The position numbers were made by a program, and so were the translations under genes. The notes beneath the pieces were generated by a model, which did not search any database, was not told the origin of the DNA, and saw only the letters and a program-made list of their open reading frames with translations. DNA of 64,000 nt from Pseudoclavibacter endophyticus (GTDB lineage Bacteria; Actinomycetota; Actinomycetes; Actinomycetales; Microbacteriaceae): the NCBI RefSeq assembly GCF_008831085.1, contig NZ_WBJY01000001.1:1674001-1738000 (forward strand), read 5' to 3'. Shown here in pieces: positions 26,158-35,913 of this stretch. Position 1 is the first letter of the stretch; every line of letters begins with the position of its first letter.

Positions 26158-27506
26158 TGGCCAGCTTCCAGAAGCTCGGCAACAAGCTCTACACGGGGGA
26201 GCGGTCGATCGATTTCGTCGGGCGTCGCCGACTGTTCGTCCTGATCGCCGCGCTCCTGATGGCCGTCGCCATCGCCGCGCCGTTCGCGCGCGGCGGCCTC
26301 GAGCTCGGCATCGAGTTCACGGGCGGGAGCGAGTTCACCGTCTCCGGGTCGACCACTCCTGACCAGGCGGTCGGCACCGAGATCGCCGAGCAATACACCG
26401 ACACACCCCCGCGGGTGTCGGTCGTCGGCGACGGCTCCGTTCGCGTGCAGACGGAATCGCTCACGGCGGAGGAGAACGCGCAGCTGCGCCAGGAACTCGC
26501 AGACGCGTTCGGCGTCGACGTGACCGAGGTCGCGGTCTCCACGATCGGTCCGTCGTGGGGCGCCGACATCACCCGGCAGTTGCTCGTCGGCCTCGGCGTG
26601 TTCATCCTGCTGGCGGCCGCGCTGATGGCCCTGTACTTCCGTACCTGGAAGATGGCCGTCGCCGCGTTCGCGGCATTGGCGCACGACATCGTCGTCACGG
26701 TCGGGGTCTACGCGATCACCGGGGTCGAGCTGACCCCTGCTGCCGTCATCGGCTTCCTGACGATCCTCGGCTATTCGCTGTACGACACGGTCGTGGTGTT
26801 CGACAAGGTCCGCGAGAACACGGAGGAGCATCTGCCAGACGGCTCGCGCACGTTCGGCGAGCTCGTCAACCTCGCGATCAATCAGACGCTCGTGCGTTCG
26901 ATCAACACGTCGGTCGTCGCGATTCTGCCCGTCGCCGCGATCCTGTTCATCGGCGCCGTCGTGATGGGCGCGGGCACGCTTCGCGACATCGCGCTCGCGC
27001 TGTTCATCGGCATCCTCGTCGGTGCACTCTCGACGATCTTCCTCGCCGGTCCCGTCTACGCCTGGCTCCGGTCGGGCGAAGCGCGGATCAAGCACATCGA
27101 CGCACGCGTCAGGAAGCTGCGCGGCGAAGATGTCGAGGTCTCAGAGGAGCCGGTCGAGGAACCGGTCCGCCGACGCCGCCCGACCGCGGTCGCGGGGGAT
27201 CCTGATGCCGAACGCGAGTCCCGCGCGAGCAAGGACGCGGACAGCCCGTGGGAGCTCGAGGGCGCCGAGGTGGACGAGGAGCCGGGCGACGAGCCACTCG
27301 ACGACGAGCCACTCGACGACGGAGTCGACGGCGTCCCGGGCGACGACGAGTCAGCTGACGACGAGCCGGGCGACGACGAGGATGTCGATCCCGACGCGAC
27401 GGTCGAGGAGGGCACCGCGTCGGGCCGCGAGAAGGCGGAGGCCGGGGTCGGCAACCGTGGCCGACAGCGGCCGAACGCGCGCAAGCGCAAGCGCCGGCGG
27501 CGGTAG
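26157..27506 (+). CDS. secF: Protein translocase subunit SecF
   Basis: Partner of SecD. 449 residues, with membrane segment 1 near residue 25, periplasmic domain with GLELGIEFTGGSEF, and the helix-rich core VIGFLTILGYSLYDTVVVFDKVREN. Residues from about 320 on make an acidic tail containing repeated DDEP-type units, including an exact 15-bp DNA duplication. The start overlaps the secD stop (TGATG). Confidence 0.95.
   Translation: MASFQKLGNKLYTGERSIDFVGRRRLFVLIAALLMAVAIAAPFARGGLELGIEFTGGSEFTVSGSTTPDQAVGTEIAEQYTDTPPRVSVVGDGSVRVQTESLTAEENAQLRQELADAFGVDVTEVAVSTIGPSWGADITRQLLVGLGVFILLAAALMALYFRTWKMAVAAFAALAHDIVVTVGVYAITGVELTPAAVIGFLTILGYSLYDTVVVFDKVRENTEEHLPDGSRTFGELVNLAINQTLVRSINTSVVAILPVAAILFIGAVVMGAGTLRDIALALFIGILVGALSTIFLAGPVYAWLRSGEARIKHIDARVRKLRGEDVEVSEEPVEEPVRRRRPTAVAGDPDAERESRASKDADSPWELEGAEVDEEPGDEPLDDEPLDDGVDGVPGDDESADDEPGDDEDVDPDATVEEGTASGREKAEAGVGNRGRQRPNARKRKRRRR
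27288..27317 (+). repeat. 15-bp exact tandem duplication in the secF tail
   Basis: GACGAGCCACTCGAC occurs twice in a row (27288-27302, 27303-27317), encoding DEPLD twice. It shows that the acidic tail grows by slippage while keeping frame. Confidence 0.8.
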
Positions 27507-27527
27507 CGGCGCCGAGAGCGAACATCG

Positions 27528-27557
27528 CCCCGGCCGCGTCACGACCCGCGGCCGGGG
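27528..27557 (+). terminator. Terminator after secF
   Basis: Perfect 11-bp stem CCCCGGCCGCG (27528-27538) / CGCGGCCGGGG (27547-27557) with an 8-base loop, followed after 10 bases by GTTTTA. It separates the sec operon from rel. Confidence 0.75.
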
Positions 27558-27635
27558 TGGTGTAGTTTTATCGCACCCCGCCGGGGCCGACCCTCGAGCC
27601 CAGTCGCGCGGGGCGCAGAATCCCGGGAGGTGACG

Positions 27636-29870
27636 ATGAGCGATACTTCGCCGTCGTCACTGCGATGGCTCGTACCGCGGCTCTTCACGCGCGCGAGCGA
27701 AGCACCGGAGATCGACGAGCTTGTCCGCACGCTCCGACGGCAGGATGCTCGCGCAGACGTCGCGCTCGTGCAGCGCGCGTTCGAGGTGGCCAAGCGGGCG
27801 CACGAGGGGCAGTTCCGTCGCAGCGGCGAGGCCTACATCACGCATCCCATCGCCGTCGCGCAGATCCTCGCCGACCTGGGGGTGGGCGCGGTGACCGTCT
27901 CGGCTGCGCTGCTCCACGACACGGTCGAGGATACGGAGTACACGCTCGACAACGTTCGCACCGACTTCGGCGATGAGATCGCGATGCTCGTCGATGGCGT
28001 CACCAAGCTCGACAAGGTGACCTACGGCGACCACGCCCAGGCCGAGACGGTCCGCAAGATGGTCGTTGCCATGTCAAAAGACATCCGCGTGCTCGTCATC
28101 AAACTCTCCGACCGCCTGCACAACGCCCGCACCTGGGGCTTCATGAAGCCCGAGTCGGCGAAGCGCAAGGCGAAGGAGACGCTCGAGATCTACGCCCCGC
28201 TCGCGCACCGCATGGGAATCCAGACCATCAAGAACGAGCTCGAGGACCTCTCGTTCGGTGTGCTCTACCCCAAGATCTACTCTGAGATCTCGAATCTGGT
28301 CGCGCTGCGGCGACCGGAGCGCCAGCAGTACGTCGACCGGGTGCTCGCCCTGGTCCGGGCCGACCTGGCGGCCATGCGCGTGAAGGCCGAGGTCTCCGGC
28401 CGGCCGAAGGAGCTCTACTCGATCTACCAGAAGATGATCCAACGAGGGCGCGACTTCGACGAGATCTACGACCTCACGGCGATTCGCGTCATCGTCGACA
28501 CGGTTCGCGACTGCTACGCCGTGCTGGGATCGATTCACGCTCGCTGGACGCCGATGCCCGGGCGGTTCAAGGACTACATCGCGACGCCGAAGTACAACCT
28601 CTACCAGTCACTGCACACGACGGTCGTCGGGCCCGATGGCAAACCCGTCGAGATCCAGATCCGCACCGAGGACATGCACCGCCGCGCCGAGTACGGCGTC
28701 GCGGCCCACTGGCGATACAAGGAGCAGGGCAGGAACAGCGGTGCCCCCTCGTCGTCGCCGAAGCGCACCGAGATGGCGTGGCTGCAGCACCTCAACGACT
28801 GGCAGGCGGAGACGACCGATCCGAGCGAGTTCCTCGACTCGCTGCGGTTCGAGATCGGCGTCAAGGAGCTCTACGTCTTCACGCCCCAGGGCAAGGTCAT
28901 CGGGCTTCCCGCCGATGCCACGCCCGTCGACTTCGCCTATGCGATCCACACCGACGTCGGCCACCGGACTATGGGGGCCAAGGTCAACGGCCGGCTGGTA
29001 CCGCTCAACACCGTGCTGAACATCGGCGACGTCGTCGAGGTCTTCACGTCGAAGAGCCCCGACGCCGGGCCGAAGCAGGACTGGCTCGGCTTCATCACGT
29101 CGGCTCGTGCGCGCAACAAGATCCGGCAGTGGTTCTCGAAGGAACGCCGCGATGAGGCCATCGAGCAGGGCAAAGACGCCATGGCGAGGGCGCTGCGCAA
29201 GGCCAATCTGTCCCTGAGCGGTGACGGGGTCGCCGAAGCGTTCCGAGGGGTCGCCTCCCGGCTTCGCTACAACGACGTCACGGCGCTCTACGCGGCCGTC
29301 GGTGACGGACACGTGTCGTCGCAGTCGGTCATCGAGAAACTGCAGCAAGAGCTGCGTAGCGACCCTGAAGGCACCGCGACCGCGAGCATCCCCGTCGTCG
29401 GCGCGCGCCCGCCGCGCACGGGCGACTCGGGAATCCTTGTGCGCGGCTCGCCCGACATCCTCGTCAAGGTCGCCAAGTGCTGCACCCCTGTTCCGGGCGA
29501 CGAGATCCTTGGCTTCATCACCCGCGGGCAAGGTGTCAGCGTGCACCGGATCACCTGCTCGAACGCCGCAGACCTGCAGCAGTCGCCCGAACGGCTCATC
29601 GACGTCGAGTGGGCGCCGTCGAGCACGAGCGTGTTCCTCGTGAACATCCAGGTCGAGGCCCTCGACCGATCGGGCTTGCTGTCGGACGTGACGCGCGTGC
29701 TGAGTGAACACCACGTCAACATTCTTTCTGCTTCCGTGCAGACCACGACCGCGCGCCTGGCGACGAGCCGATTCTCGTTTCAGATGGGCGAGACCGTGCA
29801 CCTCGACCGGCTGCTCAACGCCGTGCGCCGCATCGACGGCGTCTACGACGTCTACCGCATCACCTCGTAG
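27636..29870 (+). CDS. rel: Bifunctional (p)ppGpp synthetase/hydrolase Rel
   Basis: Long RelA-SpoT homologue, 744 residues, ribosome-associated, sets (p)ppGpp level. Domains in order: HD hydrolase with H70 and H94-D95 (LLHDTVEDT), synthetase with GRPKELYSIYQKM and FKDYIATPKYNLYQSLHT, TGS (YVFTPQGKVIGLPADATPVD), a zinc-finger-like CCTPVPGDEILGF, and a C-terminal ACT domain. Hydrolase residues are intact, so it is likely bifunctional. ATG 27636 chosen, five bases after GGAGG; the GTG at 27630 overlaps that site. Confidence 0.96.
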   Translation: MSDTSPSSLRWLVPRLFTRASEAPEIDELVRTLRRQDARADVALVQRAFEVAKRAHEGQFRRSGEAYITHPIAVAQILADLGVGAVTVSAALLHDTVEDTEYTLDNVRTDFGDEIAMLVDGVTKLDKVTYGDHAQAETVRKMVVAMSKDIRVLVIKLSDRLHNARTWGFMKPESAKRKAKETLEIYAPLAHRMGIQTIKNELEDLSFGVLYPKIYSEISNLVALRRPERQQYVDRVLALVRADLAAMRVKAEVSGRPKELYSIYQKMIQRGRDFDEIYDLTAIRVIVDTVRDCYAVLGSIHARWTPMPGRFKDYIATPKYNLYQSLHTTVVGPDGKPVEIQIRTEDMHRRAEYGVAAHWRYKEQGRNSGAPSSSPKRTEMAWLQHLNDWQAETTDPSEFLDSLRFEIGVKELYVFTPQGKVIGLPADATPVDFAYAIHTDVGHRTMGAKVNGRLVPLNTVLNIGDVVEVFTSKSPDAGPKQDWLGFITSARARNKIRQWFSKERRDEAIEQGKDAMARALRKANLSLSGDGVAEAFRGVASRLRYNDVTALYAAVGDGHVSSQSVIEKLQQELRSDPEGTATASIPVVGARPPRTGDSGILVRGSPDILVKVAKCCTPVPGDEILGFITRGQGVSVHRITCSNAADLQQSPERLIDVEWAPSSTSVFLVNIQVEALDRSGLLSDVTRVLSEHHVNILSASVQTTTARLATSRFSFQMGETVHLDRLLNAVRRIDGVYDVYRITS

Positions 29871-30453
29871 GCGCCGCCCGGTCAGGCCGGTCCCACTCTG
29901 GCCCGAGCGCCGCGCGCAGGCGGCCGGCGGCGCGCTCGGCCCCGCGACGCCGCCACATGGCGGCACGGCTCTCCTCGATGAGCTCCGCGCGCTCGTCGTC
30001 GCTGCGGACGCCCGCGACCGACGACCACAGGGCCGCCAGGCGGTTCACGTCGCAGGCGTCGGCGACCGCGAGGTCGACAAGCGTCCGGGGGATGCTCGTT
30101 AGGCGCACATCAGCGATCGTCACGACATGCCGCTCTGGCGCGCGGGCGAACCGGATCACCAGGTCCGGCCGGCGGACAGGGCGACGTCGCCGTCGCTCGG
30201 CCACGAGCTCGAGCCGCCTGCCCGGGCACAGGCCGTCGTACACCCACGCCGCTGTCGCACCCGACACGACGCAGCCCGCCGGCACGAGCGGCCGGAGGAG
30301 CGAGGCCCGGAACCCCGGGTCGTCGGGCTGGTCGGGCGGAATCCAGACGGCCGCGTCGGCCGGGCCGGCCACGATCACGTCCCCGTCGAGCCGCATAGCC
30401 TGACGTTCGACCTCGGGCAACGCAGCAAGTGGGATCGCACGCACGAACGCCAT
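29860..30453 (-). CDS. AbiEi-like antitoxin-type protein, orphan
   Basis: 197 residues. The segment VVSGATAAWVYDGLCPGRR followed by a basic strand, HVVTIADVRLTSIPRTLVDLA and a helical C-terminus resembles the C-terminal part of AbiEi-type antitoxins. There is no N-terminal winged helix of the usual kind and no AbiEii nucleotidyltransferase toxin beside it. It converges on rel and its last bases overlap the rel 3' end. Family placement is tentative; DNA binding is not shown. Confidence 0.6.
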   Translation of the reverse strand: MAFVRAIPLAALPEVERQAMRLDGDVIVAGPADAAVWIPPDQPDDPGFRASLLRPLVPAGCVVSGATAAWVYDGLCPGRRLELVAERRRRRPVRRPDLVIRFARAPERHVVTIADVRLTSIPRTLVDLAVADACDVNRLAALWSSVAGVRSDDERAELIEESRAAMWRRRGAERAAGRLRAALGPEWDRPDRAAPTR

Positions 30454-30532
30454 CGTCGCATGGTCCGCGCCGCGCGCGTGGCGCAGGTCGGCGGCCTGTG
30501 GATACTCCGCGTCAGGCCTCAGGCGTCAGGCC

Positions 30533-31765
30533 TCAGTTGCCGAGCGCCCCGAGCCAGGTCTTCCGGGCTTCGAGGGCCTCCTCGGCCTCCTTGAGCCGCT
30601 TTGCATTGCCGCTCGCGGCCGCCGCGTCTCGCTCGGCCTCGAGCTTGGCGATGGCCTCGCTGAGCTGCGACTGCAGTCCCTCGTTGCGAGCCTGCTTCGC
30701 CGGGTTCGACCGGGCCCAGTGCTCCTCTTCGATGGTGCGCACGTGCTGCTCGATCTTTCGGAGGCGATCCTCGACCTGGCGGAAACGATCACGGGGAACG
30801 TGACCGATCTCATCCCACCGGCGTTGGATGTCGGTGAGCTTGGCACGGGCATCCCGGTGGTCCTGCGCTCGCAAGAGCGGCTCGGCCTCGGTGAGGAGCT
30901 GCTCTTTCCGCTCCAGGTTTCCGCTGAGCTCCTCGTTCTCCGCGGCGTCGACCTCGTTCTTCGCCTGGAAGAGCACGTCGCCGGCCGCCTTGAACCGGTT
31001 CCAGAGGGCGTCGTCGTGCTTGCGGCCGGCACGTCCCGCGGCCTTCCACTCGTCGAGCAGGCGGCGGTACTCGCCGACGCCGTCTGCGCCCTTGGGAGCG
31101 AGCGCCTCCGCCCTGGCGATCAGCTCGTTCTTGGCCTCGCGCGCCTCGCGGTGCGCCGCATCGAGCTTCGCGAAGAATGCACGCCGCTCGGTGTCGAGGG
31201 TCGAGCGGGCCTGACGGAACCGCTTCCACAGGGCGTTCGCCTCGCCCTTCGGCAGTTTCGGTCCCGTCTGCTGGTGCGCCTGCCAGCGCGCGAAGAGCGC
31301 CTCGATGGCCACCTGCGTCTGCTTCCACTGGATGCTCGCGGGATCTTGCGCCGCGAGCTGCTCAGCCTCCACGACGATCGCCTCGCGCTCGGCGATGGCC
31401 TCCTGCAGCTGGGCTCGCGACGCCTCCTGCTGCAGCTCGGTGAGCTCTGAGACCGTGCCGCCGAGCGCCGCGACGCGCTCCTTGAGACTCGCGAAGTCGC
31501 CGACAGCGTTGGCGCCCACGAGCTGCTCCTGCAGGTGCGCCACCGAACGGGCGACCGCATCGGCGGGGGCGCCGTTGCGAACGCGCTGCTCCAGCAGCGC
31601 GACCTGACCTTCGAGATCGGCGAACTTACGCGTGAAGTAGGCGAGCGCCTCTTCCGGCGAGCCGTCCGGGTATTGGCCGACGGCGCGCTCGGCGCCATTC
31701 TCGATGACGTAGACCGTACCGTCGTCGTCGACGCGGCCGAAAGGGGAGCCAGTGAGCTCGGACAT
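30533..31765 (-). CDS. DUF349 domain-containing protein
   Basis: 410 residues, mostly charged alpha-helix and probably coiled-coil. Repeating units of about 70 residues with W-K-R-F spacing ([38 protein letters not shown]) define three DUF349 repeats, after an N-terminal segment with the strand [20 protein letters not shown]. Common in actinobacteria near rel; function unknown. Soluble, no signal. Confidence 0.88.
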   Translation of the reverse strand: MSELTGSPFGRVDDDGTVYVIENGAERAVGQYPDGSPEEALAYFTRKFADLEGQVALLEQRVRNGAPADAVARSVAHLQEQLVGANAVGDFASLKERVAALGGTVSELTELQQEASRAQLQEAIAEREAIVVEAEQLAAQDPASIQWKQTQVAIEALFARWQAHQQTGPKLPKGEANALWKRFRQARSTLDTERRAFFAKLDAAHREAREAKNELIARAEALAPKGADGVGEYRRLLDEWKAAGRAGRKHDDALWNRFKAAGDVLFQAKNEVDAAENEELSGNLERKEQLLTEAEPLLRAQDHRDARAKLTDIQRRWDEIGHVPRDRFRQVEDRLRKIEQHVRTIEEEHWARSNPAKQARNEGLQSQLSEAIAKLEAERDAAAASGNAKRLKEAEEALEARKTWLGALGN

Positions 31766-31915
31766 GAGTGGAGGTTCCTCAGGGATAGGCGTGACGCAAG
31801 TGCGACAAGCCTAGGGCACGGGAGCGACTCGGCCCACCCTGGCCCCGCCCCCGGGATACCGCCGCGACGGCGTCCCGGCACGCCCAGCGCGCGGGAGCGG
31901 CGGCCCGGCGAGCCG

Positions 31916-32716
31916 CTACTCGAGCGTCAGGTCGGTGATCACCGCGGGGGCGACGGGCGCACCGTCGGTCGCCCCGCCCTCGACGCCCTCGTCGACGATC
32001 TGCGCGACGAGGTCGTCGAGCCCGCTCGTCACCTGGCCCATGACGGTGTAGCCGCCCGCGGAATCCGCCGGCAACTCGGTGTCCTCGTAGACGATGAAGA
32101 ACTGGCTGCCCATGCTGTACCCGTCGTTGCCGACGCGCGCCATGGCGATGGTGCCCGCGGGGTAGACGCCGTCTTCCGGCGCGTTCTCGACGGGGCCCCA
32201 CGAGTAGCCGGGGCCGCCGGTCCCCGTCCCCTCCGGATCGCCGCACTGCAGCACGAACAGCCCGGAGGTGGTGAGTCGGTGGCACGACGTGCCGTCGAAG
32301 TAGGACTCCTCGCCGAGCGCGATCATGTTCGACACCGCCTGCGGAGCCGACGACCCGTCGAGCTCGATGCCCAGCTCGAGCTCGTCGTTGAACGTCATGG
32401 TGCCCGTCCAGGAGCGGCCCTCGGCGAGGTCGGCCGACGGCACGTTCGGGTCGAGCTCGGGTTCGGTGGCGTCGGGAGTCGCGGGCGCCGTCTCGGTCGT
32501 CGCGGGGTCGCTCGTCTCCGCCGCCGTCGACCCCGGCCCGCCCGTGAAGTAGTACACCTGTGCACCGGTCACGAGCACGACGACGACGGCGAGGGCGACG
32601 AGGGCCGCGATGTTGTCGCGCCTGTTGCGCTTGACCTGGCGCTCGTTCACCACTACGCGCGCCTCGTACTCGCGCTTGCGCCGACGTTCTTCCTTCGTCT
32701 TCTTGGAGCTCGCCAC
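31916..32716 (-). CDS. Membrane-anchored cyclophilin-type peptidyl-prolyl isomerase
   Basis: 266 residues. A basic N-terminus ([19 protein letters not shown]) precedes one membrane segment at about 38-58, then a Thr/Glu/Pro-rich linker, then a cyclophilin domain with [26 protein letters not shown] and GSQFFIVY. The Arg and Gln/Phe active-site positions are broadly kept, although the QGGDP motif reads QCGDP. The GTG start follows GAGGAA. Likely acts on exported proteins at the outer face of the membrane. Divergent from rarA. Confidence 0.9.
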   Translation of the reverse strand: MASSKKTKEERRRKREYEARVVVNERQVKRNRRDNIAALVALAVVVVLVTGAQVYYFTGGPGSTAAETSDPATTETAPATPDATEPELDPNVPSADLAEGRSWTGTMTFNDELELGIELDGSSAPQAVSNMIALGEESYFDGTSCHRLTTSGLFVLQCGDPEGTGTGGPGYSWGPVENAPEDGVYPAGTIAMARVGNDGYSMGSQFFIVYEDTELPADSAGGYTVMGQVTSGLDDLVAQIVDEGVEGGATDGAPVAPAVITDLTLE

Positions 32717-32878
32717 GGTTCCTCTTCGCTCGGCCTGTCTCGCGCCGGGCCCGGCGCCGCAGCGAGTTTACCCGCAGCCCGGTCGGCGCCCCGTTCGCCT
32801 GACCTGTCGGGACCGTGCGCCGGTCGGAGGGCGGGCCGGTTCGTCGTCTCGCCGGCGCAGCGCCTACCATTGCCGATC

Positions 32879-34207
32879 ATGACGAGCGGCGCGGTGGGCC
32901 TCACGGGGGCGTCGGCGACGGCGCCGCTCGCCGTGCGGATGCGCCCGCGCTCGCTCGACGAGGTCGTCGGCCAACGTCACCTGCTTCGAGCCGGATCACC
33001 GCTCCGCAAGCTGGCCGAGCCCGGAGATCCCCACTCGGCGGGGACCTCGGTCATCCTGTGGGGCCCGCCCGGCACCGGGAAGACCACGATCGCACAGGCG
33101 ATCGCCCACACCGCCGACCGTTCGTTCGTACAGTTGAGCGCGATCTCGGCAGGGGTCAAGGACGTGCGCGCGGCGATGGACGAGGCGCTCGGCCGCAGAG
33201 ACCTGTACGGCCGGCAGACCGTCCTCTTCCTCGACGAGATCCACCGCTTCACGAAGGCGCAGCAGGATGCGCTGCTCCCCGGTGTCGAGAACGGCTGGGT
33301 CACGCTCGTCGCCGCGACCACCGAGAACCCGTCGTTCTCGGTCATCACACCACTGCTCAGCCGCAGTCTGCTGCTGACGCTGCACCCGCTCGACGACGCA
33401 GACCTCGAGGGTCTGCTCGACCGGGCCATCAGCGACGATCGCGGCTTCGGCGGCGCGATCGACCTTGACCAGGATGCTCGCCGCGCGATCGTACAATTCG
33501 CCTCCGGCGACGCCCGGCGGGCGCTCACGACCCTCGAGGCCGCCGCCGCGACCGCGAAGGCATCCGACGAGTCCCGCGTGACGGGTGAGCACGTCGAGGC
33601 GGCGTCCGACCAGGCGCTGCTTCGCTACGACCGGGACGGCGACGAGCACTACGACGTCATCAGCGCGTTCATCAAGTCGGTCAGGGGCAGCGACCCGGAC
33701 GCGGCGGTGCATTACCTCGCGCGCATGATCGTCGCCGGAGAGGACCCCCGGTTCATCGCCCGCCGGCTCATGATCCTGGCCGCGGAGGACATCGGGCTGG
33801 CGGACCCGCAGGCGTTGCCCATCGCCGTGGCCGCGGCCCAGACCGTCCAGCTCATCGGTATGCCGGAGGGTCGCATCCCCCTCAGCGAGGCCACCATCTA
33901 CCTCGCGACCGCTCCGAAATCGAATGCGGCCTACACCGCGATCAATGCGGCGATCGCCGACGTGCAGGCCGGGAAGTCGGGACGGGTGCCGAAGCACCTG
34001 CGCGACGCGCACTACGCGGGCGCGAAGCGGCTCGGGCACGGAAAGGGCTACGTCTACCCGCACGATCACGCGAACGGGGTCGTGCGTCAGCAGTACCTAC
34101 CGGACACGCTCGAGGGCGTCGAGTACTTCACGCCCCGCCCCCTCGGCGCCGAGCGCGACCTCGCGGCGCGGCTCGAACGCATCCGCCGTATCACCCGCGC
34201 CGATTGA
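32879..34207 (+). CDS. rarA: Replication-associated recombination protein RarA (MgsA)
   Basis: AAA+ ATPase related to clamp loaders and RuvB, active at stalled forks; 442 residues. Walker A GPPGTGKT (62-69), Walker [12 protein letters not shown], sensor TTENPSFSV, and the C-terminal tetramerisation domain with [20 protein letters not shown]. The ATG at 32879 is preceded eight bases earlier by TACCAT (32865-32870) and lacks a ribosome-binding site, so it may be leaderless. Confidence 0.95.
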   Translation: MTSGAVGLTGASATAPLAVRMRPRSLDEVVGQRHLLRAGSPLRKLAEPGDPHSAGTSVILWGPPGTGKTTIAQAIAHTADRSFVQLSAISAGVKDVRAAMDEALGRRDLYGRQTVLFLDEIHRFTKAQQDALLPGVENGWVTLVAATTENPSFSVITPLLSRSLLLTLHPLDDADLEGLLDRAISDDRGFGGAIDLDQDARRAIVQFASGDARRALTTLEAAAATAKASDESRVTGEHVEAASDQALLRYDRDGDEHYDVISAFIKSVRGSDPDAAVHYLARMIVAGEDPRFIARRLMILAAEDIGLADPQALPIAVAAAQTVQLIGMPEGRIPLSEATIYLATAPKSNAAYTAINAAIADVQAGKSGRVPKHLRDAHYAGAKRLGHGKGYVYPHDHANGVVRQQYLPDTLEGVEYFTPRPLGAERDLAARLERIRRITRAD

Positions 34208-34442
34208 GGTGCGCACCGCGCCGCCCCGTACTTCGCTGCATCTGGTAATGTGACACGGTCGCCGATTCGTGTCGCCTGCGGCTGGGCGCCGAAGGGACGG
34301 CGGAGCCCTGTAGCCGGGCGCGCCACGCGACCGCCTCGTTTGACGCATCCTCAGGGTGCGCCCGCATCCCTCGTGCGGGCGAGCATCCGGATGCGGAGCA
34401 CCTCTGCGCGCTCACGCGCGCCGAACGACCGATAAGGAACTC
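34208..34442 (+). promoter_or_regulatory. rpsD promoter and 5' leader
   Basis: No gene in these 235 bases. TAATGT at 34246-34251 is a plausible -10, giving a leader of about 185 bases rich in GC stems (for example around GGGTGCGCCCGCATCCC at 34354-34370). S4 is a known autoregulator through its mRNA leader in other bacteria, so a structured control element is possible here. AAGGAA precedes the ATG. Confidence 0.4.
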
Positions 34443-35072
34443 ATGTCCAAGACCTCACGCACCCGCTCGAAGGTTCGCCTTTCCCGTGCCCTCGGTGTCG
34501 CACTGACCCCGAAGGCCGCTCGCGCCCTCGAGAAGCGCCCGTACGCGCCCGGCCAGCACGGCCGCACGCGCCGCAAGACCGACTCCGACTTCGCGGTTCG
34601 CCTTCGCGAGAAGCAGCGCCTCCGGGCGCAGTACGGCCTCCGCGAGAAGCAGCTGCGCATCACCTTCGAAGAGGCGCGCCGACACCCCGGCCTGACGGGT
34701 GAGAACCTCGTCGAGCTGCTCGAGATGCGCCTCGACGCGCTCGTGCTGCGCGCGGGCTTCGCCCGCTCGACCTCGCAGGCCCGGCAGTTCGTCGTGCACC
34801 GCCACATCATGGTCGACGGCAAGATCGTCGACCGTCCCAGCTTCCGCGTGAAGCCGGGGCAGACTATCCAGGTCAAGCAGCGCTCGGAAGAGCTCGAGCC
34901 CTTCCAGGTTGCCGCCGCGGGCGGTCACCTCGACGTGCTGCCCAAGGTTCCGGGCTACCTCTCGAGCGACGCCGCGACGCTCACGGCCAAGCTGGAGCGT
35001 CGCCCGAAGCGCGCCGAGGTGCCCGTCACGTGTGAAGTGCAGCTCGTCGTCGAGTACTACGCCGCTCGCTAA
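34443..35072 (+). CDS. rpsD: 30S ribosomal protein S4
   Basis: Primary 16S rRNA-binding protein, 209 residues. Complete S4 fold: N-terminal domain, then an S4 RNA-binding domain (RLDALVLRAGFARSTSQARQ, VVHRHIMVDGKIVDRPSFRV). The N-terminus lacks the zinc-binding cysteines, so this is the C-minus form. It lies alone, outside the alpha operon, as usual in actinobacteria when rpsD follows this genomic order. Confidence 0.97.
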   Translation: MSKTSRTRSKVRLSRALGVALTPKAARALEKRPYAPGQHGRTRRKTDSDFAVRLREKQRLRAQYGLREKQLRITFEEARRHPGLTGENLVELLEMRLDALVLRAGFARSTSQARQFVVHRHIMVDGKIVDRPSFRVKPGQTIQVKQRSEELEPFQVAAAGGHLDVLPKVPGYLSSDAATLTAKLERRPKRAEVPVTCEVQLVVEYYAAR

Positions 35073-35102
35073 TCCCGGCCAAGCCGACGGACCGAGCGCC
35101 GC

Positions 35103-35108
35103 TACGAT
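35103..35108 (+). promoter_or_regulatory. Candidate -10 for the DUF948 gene pair
   Basis: TACGAT at 35103-35108 would start transcription near 35115, giving a leader of about 105 bases before the DUF948 start. No clear -35. Confidence 0.3.
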
Positions 35109-35219
35109 GGGGCGGGTCATGCGCAATCCGCGCGTGGCCCGCCCTTCGTGCACGCTCGGCGGACCCGGGACGACGATGGCCTCCCGGGCCGGCTCACTCA
35201 AGGAGAATTGGGGTTCGAT

Positions 35220-35585
35220 ATGACCGGAGGTGACATCGCCGGGCTCATCGCCGCAGGTGTGTTCCTCGTCCTGACCGCACTGCTCGCGGTGCCGCTGCTC
35301 AAGCTCGGCGGCGTCTTCGACGAACTGCGCGCGGGTATCCGCGAATCGGTCGATGCGCTGACGCCGACGCTCGCCGAGACGCAGGTCACGGTGAAGGAGA
35401 CCAACAAGCAGCTCGAGAAGGTCGACACGATCACGACCAACGTGGCGGACACGACGACGAACGTCTCGAGCCTCGTCGCGCTCACCGCAGCGACGCTCGG
35501 TGGGCCGCTGATCAAGCTCGCCGGGTTCACCGCCGCGGTGAAGGCCGGGCTTTCCTCGCTGCGCAGCGCGCGCAGGGGACGTTAG
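35220..35585 (+). CDS. DUF948 domain-containing membrane protein
   Basis: 121 residues. One N-terminal membrane segment (GLIAAGVFLVLTALLAVPLL), then a long amphipathic coiled-coil-like region with heptad Leu/Val and many Thr (TVKETNKQLEKVDTITTNV), ending in a weakly hydrophobic patch and a basic tail. This is the DUF948 layout. Function unknown. ATG 35220 was chosen; AGGAG lies 14 bases upstream, and an in-frame TTG at 35208 is the alternative. Confidence 0.85.
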   Translation: MTGGDIAGLIAAGVFLVLTALLAVPLLKLGGVFDELRAGIRESVDALTPTLAETQVTVKETNKQLEKVDTITTNVADTTTNVSSLVALTAATLGGPLIKLAGFTAAVKAGLSSLRSARRGR

Positions 35586-35593
35586 GGGTCGCC

Positions 35594-35782
35594 GTGAAGT
35601 CCGCGCTCTTCCTCATCGGCGGCGTCGCCCTCGGCTTCGCCGCAGCCCACATCATCAACTCGACGGAGCGCGGCCGCGCCGTCTTCGGGCGGGTGAACGA
35701 GCGCGTCGACGAGTTCGTGGGCGCCGTCAAAGACGGCTACAACGCCCGCACGGACGAGCTGCTCGACGCGATCGATCGCTGA
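35594..35782 (+). CDS. Small membrane-associated protein, function unknown
   Basis: 62 residues from GTG 35594, eight bases after the DUF948 stop. A hydrophobic N-terminus (ALFLIGGVALGFAAAHII) is followed by a charged helix (RVNERVDEFVGAVKDGYN). Together with DUF948 it forms a small two-gene unit upstream of alaS. It resembles short actinobacterial proteins found at this place; no family function is known to me. Confidence 0.75.
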   Translation: MKSALFLIGGVALGFAAAHIINSTERGRAVFGRVNERVDEFVGAVKDGYNARTDELLDAIDR

Positions 35783-35793
35783 CTCGCACGGAC

Positions 35794-35824
35794 GCCCGCG
35801 GGTCGTTCGAACGACCTGCCGGGC
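35794..35824. terminator. Hairpin between the 62-residue gene and alaS
   Basis: Core palindrome GGTCGTTCGAACGACC at 35801-35816 is perfect, and outer arms GCCCG (35794-35798) and CGGGC (35820-35824) extend it across small internal loops. No T-run. It may end the DUF948 transcript or structure the alaS leader. Confidence 0.5.
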
Positions 35825-35913
35825 TGACGACACCCCAGCCGCCCTCACAGCCAAAGGCACACCCGATTCTCAATGCGCACGCCCAATGAACACCGTCGAA
35901 TGACGATGACCGA

